Shown here: one piece after another, positions 42,717-50,295 of the stretch
Position numbering within the stretch: the first letter of the stretch is position 1
Layout: the number at the start of each line of letters is the position of its first letter
Assembly: GCF_900090225.1 (NCBI RefSeq)
Contig: NZ_FMHY01000002.1
Location: forward strand, 2,604,001 to 2,668,000
Direction: 5' to 3'
DNA length: 64,000 nt
Origin: Micromonospora eburnea
GTDB lineage: Bacteria; Actinomycetota; Actinomycetes; Mycobacteriales; Micromonosporaceae
Notes under the pieces: generated by a model
Told to the model about the DNA's origin: nothing
The model's input: the letters and a program-made list of their open reading frames with translations, nothing else
Database searches by the model: none
Made by a program: the position numbers and the translations under genes

Positions 42717-44183
42717 TCAGCTGGTGGGGAAGTTGTCCGGGGTGCGGATACGGCTGCGCATGAAGTTCCCCGACGCGGTCAGGTTCGCCGTGCCGGCGTA
42801 CTGGCCGCCGGCGCAGGTGCCCGGCTTGAACGCCGCGCTGCCCTCGTTGGCGTCGGAGTACGTCCAGTTCGCGTAGCTGATCTTCAGACGGTCGAGCAGG
42901 TCGAGCCAGGCGGTGCTGCTGGCCGTGTCGACCGCCCCGTCACCGGTGTAGGTCACCGTGCCGAACTCGGTGACGAACAGCGGGATCCGGGCTGCGGCCC
43001 GCTGCACCTCGCTGCGGTAGTTGTCCTTGTGCGAGGCGGCGTAGAAGTGGAACGTGTACATGATGTTGCTGGCCGAGACCGGGTTGTTGACGATCTCGTC
43101 CGAGTTGCCGCCCTCGGAGATGCCCAGGGACGACCAGCCGCGGGTGCCGACGAGGATCACGGCCTCCGGGTGGTTGGCCCGGATGACCGGGATGACCTGC
43201 TCGGCGTAGTTCTTGATGGTGGACCAGCTAACGCCGTTCGGCTCGTTGGTGATCTCGTAGATCACGTTCTTCTTGCCGGCGTTGCGGGCCGAGACCGAGG
43301 CGAAGAAGGTCTTGGCCCGGTCCAGGTTGTACATCGGGTCACCGGGCGTCAGCGTGTGGAAGTCGATCAGCGCGTACATGCCGCGCGCCGTCGCCTTGTC
43401 CACCAGGTTGTTGACCTGGTTGGTGAACCCGGTCGGGTTCGTCTCGTACCCCTGCTCCTGCACGTACATCGAGATCCGCAGCAGGTCGGACTGCCAGTCG
43501 TTGGCGAGCGCGTCGAGCGACGCGTCGTTGTAGCAGTTGGCGAACCACTGCAACCCGTGGGTGCTCATGCCGCGCAACTGGATCGGCTTGCCGTACTGGT
43601 TGCAGAGGTTGACCCCGCAGACGCGCAGCTGGCCGTTGATGGCCGCCGGGGTGCTGCCGGTGGGCGGCGGGGTGGTCGGCGGGGGAGTGGTCGGCGGCGG
43701 TGTCGTCGGCGGCGGCGTGGTGGGCGGGGGCGTGGTGGTGGGCGGGTTGGTGGGGACGCTGCCGGTGCAGGTCGTGCCGTTCAGGGTGAACGTGGTCGGG
43801 TTCGGGTTGGCGCTGGTCCAGGTGCCGTTGAAGCCGATGGTAGTGCTCGCCCCGGTGCCCAACGTGCCGTTGTAGTCGAGGTTCTTCGCGGTGACCGCGC
43901 TGCCGCTCTGTTGGAAGGTCGCCGACCAGCCCTGGCTGACGCGCTGCCCGGAGTTGGGGAAGGTGAAGCCCAACGTCCACTGGTTCACCGGGTCGCCCAG
44001 GTTCTGGATGGTGATGTTGGCGGTGAACCCGCCCTGCCAGGAGTTGGTGGTGTACGTGACGGCGCAGCCGGTCGCGGCCATGGCGTTGGTCGACGGCAGC
44101 AGGGCCGCCCCGGCCAGGGCGAGCGCGCCGACGGCGCTCGCTGCGAGGAGGGGGCGCCGTGACGGGCGCGGAATCGAGGTCAT
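42717..44183 (-). CDS. Secreted endoglucanase: CBM2 plus GH5 catalytic domain
   Basis: The product is 488 residues. The signal peptide ends near NAMA-ATG (about residue 37). A family 2 carbohydrate-binding module follows (GCAVTYTTNSWQGGF to TCTG), then a Pro/Thr linker of repeated TTPPP units, then a GH5 domain from about residue 185. The acid/base is Glu314 in YEITNEPNG and the nucleophile Glu406 in FVTEFGT; RGMSTHGLQW and FHFYAASH are also conserved. It cleaves internal beta-1,4 bonds of cellulose. An ATG five codons upstream is possible. A CebR/CelR-like operator sits at the predicted transcription start, implying induction by cellobiose. Confidence 0.93.
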   Translation of the reverse strand: MTSIPRPSRRPLLAASAVGALALAGAALLPSTNAMAATGCAVTYTTNSWQGGFTANITIQNLGDPVNQWTLGFTFPNSGQRVSQGWSATFQQSGSAVTAKNLDYNGTLGTGASTTIGFNGTWTSANPNPTTFTLNGTTCTGSVPTNPPTTTPPPTTPPPTTPPPTTPPPTTPPPTGSTPAAINGQLRVCGVNLCNQYGKPIQLRGMSTHGLQWFANCYNDASLDALANDWQSDLLRISMYVQEQGYETNPTGFTNQVNNLVDKATARGMYALIDFHTLTPGDPMYNLDRAKTFFASVSARNAGKKNVIYEITNEPNGVSWSTIKNYAEQVIPVIRANHPEAVILVGTRGWSSLGISEGGNSDEIVNNPVSASNIMYTFHFYAASHKDNYRSEVQRAAARIPLFVTEFGTVTYTGDGAVDTASSTAWLDLLDRLKISYANWTYSDANEGSAAFKPGTCAGGQYAGTANLTASGNFMRSRIRTPDNFPTS

Positions 44184-44266
44184 GCGGGATCGTCCCATCT
44201 GGTGGGTGGTGGTGAGTCATGGCGGTGCCGTCGCGAACTCGCCCGGACAGTTCGACGCGGCAGCCT

Positions 44267-44280
44267 CGGGAGCGCTCCCA
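44267..44280. promoter_or_regulatory. CebR/CelR-like operator of the cellulase gene
   Basis: CGGGAGCGCTCCCA matches TGGGAGCGCTCCCA, the operator of the cellobiose-responsive LacI regulators CebR and CelR, at 13 of 14 positions. It lies just downstream of a TTGCAC (44309-44314), 17-bp spacer, TACCCT (44286-44291) promoter reading towards the cellulase gene, so it covers the start site. Confidence 0.75.
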
Positions 44281-44285
44281 CGGAG

Positions 44286-44314
44286 AGGGTAGAGGGGTGT
44301 GCGCCGCAGTGCAA
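44286..44314 (-). promoter_or_regulatory. Candidate cellulase promoter
   Basis: TTGCAC and TACCCT separated by 17 bp on the minus strand, about 100 nt upstream of the cellulase start. Confidence 0.45.
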
Positions 44315-44430
44315 CATATCGATGGCCGCGCGTGGGTCGTGGGCCTGGTGTCGGGCGAAACCGGTTGCCGCGGCGGGAGCCGCCGGCGATGCTTGGCCGC
44401 GATGACACCACAGCACGGGCTTCAGACCCG

Positions 44431-45330
44431 GTGACGGCGCCGCGCGAGGCCCCCCACATCGACGCGGCACTGGTGCGCCGGCTGGTGGCCAGCCAGTTCC
44501 CCCACTGGGCTGACCTCCCGGTCCGGCCCGTCGCAGTGGACGGCTGGGACAATCGCACCTTCCACCTGGGCGACGAGATGACCGTGCGCCTGCCCAGCGC
44601 CGAGGGCTACGTGCCGCAGGTCGAGAAGGAACAGCGCTGGCTGCCGCTCCTCGCGCCGCGGCTGCCGCTGGCGGTGCCGACCCCGCTGGCCCAGGGGAGC
44701 CCCGGCGAGGGCTACCCGTTCCCCTGGTCCGTCCGCCGCTGGATCGACGGCGAGACCGCCGCCGCCGAGCGGATCGGCGATCCGGTCCGGTTCGCCACCG
44801 ACCTCGCCGGCCTCCTCACCGCCCTGCACCGCACCGAGCCGGCGGGCGGACCCTTGGCCGGCGCGCACAGCGCCTTCCGGGGCGCCGCGCTGGCCACGTA
44901 CGACGCCGAGACCAGGCAGGCGGTCGAGCTGCTCGGCGACCGGATCCCCACCGACACCGTCCGCGAGATCTGGGCCACGGCCCTGGAGTCGACCTGGACC
45001 GGGCCGCCGGTCTGGTTCCACGGCGACGTCGCCTGGGGCAACCTCCTGGTGCGCGCCGGCAGGCTAGTCGCGGTCATCGATTTCGGCTGCTGCGGGATGG
45101 GTGATCCGGCCTGCGACCTGGCCGTCGCCTGGACGCTGCTGGCCGGCGCGAGCCGGACGGCGTTCCGCGCCGCGCTCGACGTGGACGACGCGACCTGGGC
45201 CCGGGGCCGGGGCTGGGTGCTCTGGAAGGCCCTGATCACGCTCGACAACCCCGACCCGGTCCGCGCCGCGGAGGCGCGCCACGCGCTCGACGCCGTCCTC
45301 ACCGAGTACGCCGAATCCACCCGGGCGTGA
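44431..45330 (+). CDS. Aminoglycoside phosphotransferase-family kinase
   Basis: The product is a 299-residue APH/choline-kinase-fold protein. The catalytic loop is WFHGDVAWGNLLV (HxDxxxxN), and the metal-binding region is VIDFGCCGMGDPACDLAVAW. The N-terminal lobe has VDGWDNRTFHLGDEMTVRLP. Closest in style to the APH(3')-like proteins that phosphorylate aminoglycosides or unknown small molecules; resistance cannot be claimed. The GTG giving TAPREAPHID is chosen by family start; an in-frame ATG at 44389 and longer extensions lack homologous character. No good ribosome-binding site is seen. Confidence 0.85.
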   Translation: MTAPREAPHIDAALVRRLVASQFPHWADLPVRPVAVDGWDNRTFHLGDEMTVRLPSAEGYVPQVEKEQRWLPLLAPRLPLAVPTPLAQGSPGEGYPFPWSVRRWIDGETAAAERIGDPVRFATDLAGLLTALHRTEPAGGPLAGAHSAFRGAALATYDAETRQAVELLGDRIPTDTVREIWATALESTWTGPPVWFHGDVAWGNLLVRAGRLVAVIDFGCCGMGDPACDLAVAWTLLAGASRTAFRAALDVDDATWARGRGWVLWKALITLDNPDPVRAAEARHALDAVLTEYAESTRA

Positions 45331-45394
45331 GCGGACGGGTGGCGGGGCGACCGGCCCGGGTGGCCACACGCCACGGCCGCTCGCTGGTGACCGC

Positions 45395-46111
45395 TCAGCC
45401 GGCCAGCCAGTCCACCGCCCGCCGGCGGATCTCCGCCGGCACCTCGTGGCCGCCGGGGAACTCGGCGTACTCCACCGGGTAGCCGAGGGTGTGCAGGCGC
45501 GGGACCAGCCGCCGGCTGCACACGTCCACCGGGAGCACCCGGTCGTCGGTGCCGTGCGAGACGAAGACGCGCGGCCGGCCGTGGGTGACCAGGGGCGCGG
45601 CGAAACCGGGGGAGAAGGCCAGCACCGCGTCGACCAGGTCGCCGTTGGTCAGGCCCAGGGAGAGGGCGTACGACGCCCCGTCGGAGAAGCCGCCCAGCGT
45701 CACCCCGGCCACCGGGTACGCCGCGAACGCCGCGCCCACCAGCGCGTCGATCCGGCGTACGTCCGGGCCGAACCCCTCGGCGATCAGGTCCCAGGTGCTC
45801 GCCGCGGCCGGTGGGGCGAGCAGCAGCAGTCGCCGCTCGTCGGCGAGCGGCAGCAGCAGGTCCAACCCCTGCCGGGCCGAGCCCCCGGCGCCGTGCAGCA
45901 GCACCACCAGCCGGTACGGTCCGGCGTCGCCGGCCGGGACGTACCGCAGCGCCGGCGGCCTGCCCTCCGGGTCGGGTACGAAGGCCAGCCCGGTCGGACC
46001 GGGCGTGGCCACGGCGGCGGGGCGGGCGCTCAGCCGGCCGTGCCGGTGCCCCTCCTCGGGCTGCCGGTGCGGTGGCGCGGGCTCGGTCACCTTCTGCTCG
46101 CCCTTCGTCAT
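45395..46111 (-). CDS. Alpha/beta-hydrolase (phospholipase/carboxylesterase type)
   Basis: The product is 238 residues. After a disordered N-terminus of about 45 residues come LVVLLHGAGGSARQGL (oxyanion hole), GGFSDGASYALSLG (nucleophile Ser in GFSDG), VFVSHGTDDRVLPV (Asp) and FPGGHEVP (His). This is the Abhydrolase_2 / dienelactone hydrolase-like layout. No signal peptide is seen. It is 52 nt downstream of the LacI regulator on the same strand and may be in its operon. The start is uncertain (an in-frame GTG at 46090 is also possible). Confidence 0.82.
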   Translation of the reverse strand: MTKGEQKVTEPAPPHRQPEEGHRHGRLSARPAAVATPGPTGLAFVPDPEGRPPALRYVPAGDAGPYRLVVLLHGAGGSARQGLDLLLPLADERRLLLLAPPAAASTWDLIAEGFGPDVRRIDALVGAAFAAYPVAGVTLGGFSDGASYALSLGLTNGDLVDAVLAFSPGFAAPLVTHGRPRVFVSHGTDDRVLPVDVCSRRLVPRLHTLGYPVEYAEFPGGHEVPAEIRRRAVDWLAG

Positions 46112-46163
46112 CCGGTCGGGTCGGCCGGCGCATACCCGGCTCCCGGCCGCCCAACCGCGCCGG

Positions 46164-47153
46164 TCAGGCGCTCTCCCTCGCCACCAGCCTGGAGGGGAAC
46201 GCGGTGACCGGCGGCATCCGCCGCCCGTGCAGCACCGCGGTGGCCGCCGCCGTGGCGATCCGGGCGACCGGGTGGGTGGCGGTGGTCAGCGTCGGACTGC
46301 TGACCGCGGCGTACGGGATGTCGTCGAAGCCGGCGACCGCCACGTCGTGCGGCACCCGGTACCCGCGTCCACGCAACGCGGCGATCACCCCCAGCGCCGT
46401 GGCGTCGCTCGCCGCGTAGATCGCGTCGGTGTCCGGCCAGCGGGTGAGCGCCTCCAGCGCCGCCGGGCCGCCCCGGTCGGCGGTGAAGTCCCCGGTCACC
46501 AGGCGCACCGGCAGCCCGGCCGCCCGCATGAGCGTCTGGTACACGGTCACCGACCGCTCGGCGCAGGCGAGCCAGCGCGGGCCGGTGACCATGGCGATCC
46601 GGCGGCGGTCCCCGGCGTACAGGTGGCGCAGCACCGCCTCGGCGCCCGCGGCGTTGTCCACGTCGAAGGAGGGGACGGCGGGCGAGCCGGTGCCGATCGA
46701 GGCGACCCGCCCGCGCAGCCGGGCGGGGACCTCGGCGAGCACCGCCGCGGTGGTGTTGACCAGCAGCATCCCGCAGACGCTGCGGTCCTCGCCCAGCCGG
46801 CGCAGGCCGGCCGGGGCGGTCAGCGGCAGCCACTCCAGGGCCACGCCGACCCCCTGCGGGGCACACACCCGGGCCGCCGCGCTCACCACCCGATCCACGT
46901 ACGGGTCGTCGAGGACCGTGGCGTCCGCACCGGAGACGACGACCACCAGCCGTACCCCGGCGCCGCGGACCAGCGCGCGGGCCGCGGTGTTCGCCACGTA
47001 GCCCAGGCGGTCGGCGGCGGCGGTGACCCGGTCCCGGGCGTCGGGCGAGGCGAATCCGTAACCGCCGAGCACCCGGGAGGCGGTGGCCCGCGACACCCCG
47101 GCCGCCCGGGCCACGTCGTCGAGCGTGGCGGGACGTGTCGTCGGCGTACCCAT
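46164..47153 (-). CDS. LacI-family transcriptional regulator
   Basis: The product is 329 residues. The N-terminal HTH is ATLDDVARAAGVSRATASRVLGG with the hinge helix TAARALVRG, followed by a periplasmic-binding-protein-like effector domain (RRIAMVTGPRW, AIYAASDATALGVIAAL, VAVAGFDDIPYA). The ATG follows GGGGAGG. The gene is divergent from an MFS transporter, with TGTGAGCGCTCTCA between them, a typical LacI-type operator. Its GAGCGCTC core is shared with the cellulase operator 3 kb away, so this regulator is a candidate for that gene too. The inducing sugar is unknown. Confidence 0.92.
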   Translation of the reverse strand: MGTPTTRPATLDDVARAAGVSRATASRVLGGYGFASPDARDRVTAAADRLGYVANTAARALVRGAGVRLVVVVSGADATVLDDPYVDRVVSAAARVCAPQGVGVALEWLPLTAPAGLRRLGEDRSVCGMLLVNTTAAVLAEVPARLRGRVASIGTGSPAVPSFDVDNAAGAEAVLRHLYAGDRRRIAMVTGPRWLACAERSVTVYQTLMRAAGLPVRLVTGDFTADRGGPAALEALTRWPDTDAIYAASDATALGVIAALRGRGYRVPHDVAVAGFDDIPYAAVSSPTLTTATHPVARIATAAATAVLHGRRMPPVTAFPSRLVARESA

Positions 47154-47253
47154 GGTCTGGTCCTCCCCAAGCCCGGCCGGAACCCCCACATCCGGCTTGT
47201 CCGCATCATGCACCGTCCGGGCCGTCAACGGTAAGGGGTGACGGCGCTTGCCG

Positions 47254-47267
47254 TGTGAGCGCTCTCA
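47254..47267. promoter_or_regulatory. LacI-type operator between regulator and MFS gene
   Basis: TGTGAGCGCTCTCA has a central GAGCGCTC palindrome with near-symmetric flanks. It is about 100 nt from the lacI-type start and 44 nt from the MFS start. Confidence 0.65.
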
Positions 47268-47310
47268 GGTGTGAGATGGTCGCGCAGCCTGGGGAGAGGA
47301 AGACGACGCG

Positions 47311-48528
47311 GTGAGCAGCACGATCGACGCGGCGACCGCTGGCCGGCCCGTCGCGCCCCGGGCGGTCCTGACCGCGCGCAACGGGGTCGCGGTGGTGTTC
47401 GCCCTCAACGGGCTCGCGGTCGGGACCTGGTTCTCCCGGGTGCCCGCGGTGCGGGAGGCGCTCGGGCTCAGCGCCGGGCAGCTCGGCCTGCTGCTACTGA
47501 CCATGTCGGCCGGCTCGGTGCTCGCGATGCCCACCGCCGGGCTGGTGACCCAACGGCTCGGCCCGGCCCGCACGGTGGCGGGGTCGGTGCTGTTCGTCGC
47601 GTTCGGCACGGTCGTCGCCGGCCTCTCCGCCGACCTGGCCACCGCGACGGTCGGGGTGGGGGTGGGGCTGTTCGCCTTCGGCTACGGCTCCGGCACCTGC
47701 GACGTGGCGATGAACGTCGAGGGCGCGGCGGTGGAGAAGCGCCTCGGCCACACGATCCTGCCCCGGTTCCACGCGGCGTGGAGCCTCGGCACGGTGGCCG
47801 GGGCGGGGATCGGCGCCGGGGCGGCCCGGCTGGGCGTACCGGTCGGGGTGCACCTGCCCGTGCTCGCGGCCGTGGTTCTGGTCGGCACGCTCCTCGGCGC
47901 CCGCGCGTTCCTGCCGGCCCCCACCGAGGCGGACGGCCCGGCGGACCCGGCGGCCCGGCGACGGGCGCTGCTGGCCACCTGGCGGGAGCCGCGCACCCTG
48001 CTCATCGGCCTGCTGGTGCTGGTGATGGCGTTCACCGAGGGCAGCGCCAACGACTGGCTGGCCGTCGCGTTCGTCGACGGGTACGGCGTCACCGAGGCGG
48101 CGGGCGCCACCGTGTTCGGCGTCTTCGTGGTCGGCATGACCCTCGGCCGGACCGTCGGCACGATCGCCATCGACCGCTGGGGACGGGTGCCGGTGCTGTT
48201 CAGCACCATCGGGCTGGCCGTCGCCGGCGCCGTCCTGGCCGTGCTGGCCGGCTCGGGGCAGCTCGCCGTGCTCGGGGTGGCGCTGTGGGGGATCGGGGCG
48301 TCGCTCGGCTTCCCGGTCGGCATGAGCGCCGCCGCCGACGACGAGGACCGGGCCCCGGCCCGGGTCAGCGTGGTGGCCGTCATCGGCTACACCGCCTTCC
48401 TGGGCGGGCCGCCGCTGCTCGGCTTCCTCGGCGACCACCTGGGCACCCTGCACGCCCTGGGTGTCGTGCCGCTCCTGCTGCTGCCCACCCTCGCCCTGGT
48501 CCCGGTGCTGCGCCCGCCGGCCCGCTGA
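47311..48528 (+). CDS. MFS transporter (FucP/YbjJ-like)
   Basis: The product is a 405-residue, twelve-helix major facilitator. Seen: GLAVGTWFSRVPAVREALGLSAGQLGLLLL at the first helix and loop, GYGSGTCDVAMNVEGAAVEKRLG in the cytoplasmic N-half, RFHAAWSLGTVAGAGIGAG, and EGSANDWLAVAFVDG. This pattern is typical of YbjJ-like MFS proteins related to the fucose permease group. Likely sugar or metabolite transport under the divergent LacI regulator. The GTG has GGAGAGGAAG upstream. Confidence 0.87.
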   Translation: MSSTIDAATAGRPVAPRAVLTARNGVAVVFALNGLAVGTWFSRVPAVREALGLSAGQLGLLLLTMSAGSVLAMPTAGLVTQRLGPARTVAGSVLFVAFGTVVAGLSADLATATVGVGVGLFAFGYGSGTCDVAMNVEGAAVEKRLGHTILPRFHAAWSLGTVAGAGIGAGAARLGVPVGVHLPVLAAVVLVGTLLGARAFLPAPTEADGPADPAARRRALLATWREPRTLLIGLLVLVMAFTEGSANDWLAVAFVDGYGVTEAAGATVFGVFVVGMTLGRTVGTIAIDRWGRVPVLFSTIGLAVAGAVLAVLAGSGQLAVLGVALWGIGASLGFPVGMSAAADDEDRAPARVSVVAVIGYTAFLGGPPLLGFLGDHLGTLHALGVVPLLLLPTLALVPVLRPPAR

Positions 48529-48627
48529 CCGGGCGGCCCGCGGCGGTCAGCGGACTCCCACCGGGCGCGCAGCCGGCGCTCAGGTACGGGTGCTGCACTG
48601 GGCGGGACCCGACGAGAGGAGGCCGGC

Positions 48628-48960
48628 ATGGGCTGGTTCAGCCGACGGGCCGCCGACCCGACCACCCCGACCAAGCTCGACCGCGAGGCCACCGGCGAGG
48701 ACCTGGCCGCGCTGGAAGCGTTCGTGACCAGCCGCCGCGGCGTGGAGTTCTACCTGGAACCGGAGACCACGGCCACCGACACCACGGTGGTCGCGATCGC
48801 CCACGACGGCGAGTGGATCCGCCGGCGCACCGGCACGCCCCGGGCCGCCGCCAAGATCGCCCGGCGGCACGCGGTGCCGCTGTACGAGGCGGCCCGCACC
48901 GGCTACCCCGAGCGGATGCGGGCCTGGAACCGGGCCCACCCGGAGCGCCGCGCCCGCTGA
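48628..48960 (+). CDS. Conserved actinobacterial hypothetical protein
   Basis: The product is a 110-residue soluble protein, MGWFSRRAAD ... TDTTVVAIAHDGEWIRRRTG ... ERMRAWNRAHPERRAR. The central part predicts a beta strand/alpha helix unit (VVAIAHDGEWIRR, AAAKIARRHAVPLYEA). The N-terminal MGWF with basic residues could touch the membrane. It has GAGAGGAGG before the ATG. No function is known to me; no catalytic motif is visible. Confidence 0.7.
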   Translation: MGWFSRRAADPTTPTKLDREATGEDLAALEAFVTSRRGVEFYLEPETTATDTTVVAIAHDGEWIRRRTGTPRAAAKIARRHAVPLYEAARTGYPERMRAWNRAHPERRAR

Positions 48961-49040
48961 CGGCCGCTCCCGCCCCGCCCTCGGGTTGGCCGGCGCGCCG
49001 CGTCCGCCCGCGGGCCGGCCGCTGTTCCCGCCCGCAGTCA

Positions 49041-49169
49041 GCGCGCTGCGTCCGGCTGCCGGCTGGCGCGCTGCGTCCGGCTGCCGGCTGGCGCGCTGCG
49101 TCCGGCTGCCGGCTGGCGCGCTGCGTCCGGCTGGCCGGCTGCCGGCCGGCGCGCTGCGGCCGTCGCCGG
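49041..49169. repeat. 25-bp tandem repeat (three perfect copies plus degenerate ends)
   Basis: The unit GCGCGCTGCGTCCGGCTGCC + GGCTG repeats exactly at 49041, 49066 and 49091; a fourth copy at 49116 is disrupted after CCGGCTG and a fifth partial GCGCGCTGCG lies at about 49150. The unit is not a multiple of three and lies in a non-coding gap directly after the crcB stop. Confidence 0.85.
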
Positions 49170-49532
49170 TCAGCCGGTCAGCGCACGGCCGAGTACGTAG
49201 CCCAGGGACGCCGCGCCCAGCCCGGCGACCACGCTGACCAGCACGTTCGCCAGGGCGTGCCGGCGGGTGCCCGACCGGGCCAGCCGCAGCGTTTCGTAGC
49301 TGAGCGTGGACCAGGTGGTCAGCGCGCCGCAGAAACCGGTGCCGACCAGCGCGGCCACCGCCGGGCTGGTCGGGACCCCGGCCAGCGCGCCGAGCAGCAG
49401 CGACCCGGAGACGTTGACGGTCAGGGTGCCCCAGGGGAAGACGGAACTGTGCCGGGCCTGCACCGCCCGGTCGGTCAGGTAGCGCAGCGGAGCGCCCAGC
49501 GCGGCCCCGATCGCGATCAGCAGGACGGTCAC
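49170..49532 (-). CDS. crcB: Fluoride channel subunit CrcB (second copy)
   Basis: The product is a 120-residue, four-helix Fluc fluoride channel subunit. GAALGAPLRYLTDR, PWGTLTVNVSGSLLLGAL and GFCGALTTWSTLSYE contain the conserved Asn, the Phe/Thr pore residues and the Na-binding turn. The GTG overlaps the stop of the upstream crcB by 4 nt. Paired crcB genes usually make a hetero- or two homodimeric channels that expel fluoride. Confidence 0.93.
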   Translation of the reverse strand: MTVLLIAIGAALGAPLRYLTDRAVQARHSSVFPWGTLTVNVSGSLLLGALAGVPTSPAVAALVGTGFCGALTTWSTLSYETLRLARSGTRRHALANVLVSVVAGLGAASLGYVLGRALTG

Positions 49533-50014
49533 CGGGCCGCCGCCCCATCGGCCCGGGTCAGCAGCAGCCGGCTGGTCACCGCGTCCCCGGTCCAGACCGC
49601 CAGCAGCGCCCCGACCAGGGTCGCCGCCAGGTACGCCAGCGCCGTCCCCGGTGCCCCGGCGGTCACCGCCCGCTGCGCGTCCACCACGTACGTGGAGAAG
49701 GTGGTGAACCCACCGAGCACGCCGACGCCGAGGAACGGCCGGAGCAGTGGGCCGGCCGGGCGGGCCGTGAGCACCGCCATCAGTGCGCCGATCAGCAGGC
49801 AGCCGACGACGTTGACGCCGAAGGTGGCCCACGGGAAGCCGGTGGGCGGATGCGGGAACGCGGTCTGGAGACCGGCCCGGGCCAGCGCCCCGAGCACGCC
49901 GCCAGCGGCTATCACGCCGAGCACCGTCCCCGGGTGGGCGGCCAGTTCCCCCCGGTCGGCGGGTACGTGCAGGTCGACGTCGGGGTCGACGGGAAGATCG
50001 GGTGATGGTGCCAC
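49529..50014 (-). CDS. crcB: Fluoride channel subunit CrcB (first copy, N-terminal extension)
   Basis: The product is 161 residues. A disordered extension of about 33 residues (APSPDLPVDPDVDLHVPADRG) precedes the four-helix Fluc core: GGVLGALARAGLQTAFP, GFPWATFGVNVVGCLLIGAL, GVLGGFTTFSTYVVD. The GTG giving APSPDL is chosen because GGGAGG lies 4 nt upstream; a GTG four codons earlier would include that element. It is co-translated with the second crcB. No fluoride riboswitch could be recognised upstream. Confidence 0.9.
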   Translation of the reverse strand: MAPSPDLPVDPDVDLHVPADRGELAAHPGTVLGVIAAGGVLGALARAGLQTAFPHPPTGFPWATFGVNVVGCLLIGALMAVLTARPAGPLLRPFLGVGVLGGFTTFSTYVVDAQRAVTAGAPGTALAYLAATLVGALLAVWTGDAVTSRLLLTRADGAAAR

Positions 50015-50295
50015 GGTGCCTCCCACCAGTCATGGGTATCACTGGCAGGGACCGTTGGCGACGGAACGCGGTTCTCCCGGCGCGGCCCGGGACGGCGGGC
50101 CCCACCGCCGGTCTCCGTCGAGCATATAGCCCGGCCGGCCCGGCCCCGGACCCGCGCCGGGGGACCACATCCCCCATGATCACCAACGTGGGTCGGCGAT
50201 CGTTGCCTGACCTGGCACGACTGACGGTACGGGCGTACGGTATGCGGCATCGTCCGGCGCGACGCTGCGCCGGGACCGTCGCGCAGGAGGCAACA

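Noticed and set aside
49041..49169. CRISPR array
   Set aside because: The 25-bp units are directly adjacent with no spacers, and there are no cas genes.
50027..50200. Possible fluoride riboswitch upstream of the crcB pair
   Set aside because: I looked for the conserved GATGG-type pseudoknot segments and the CTGATGA-like 3' part. Only a 5-bp stem and a GGAGAACCGC stretch are present, which is not enough. A covariance search would decide.
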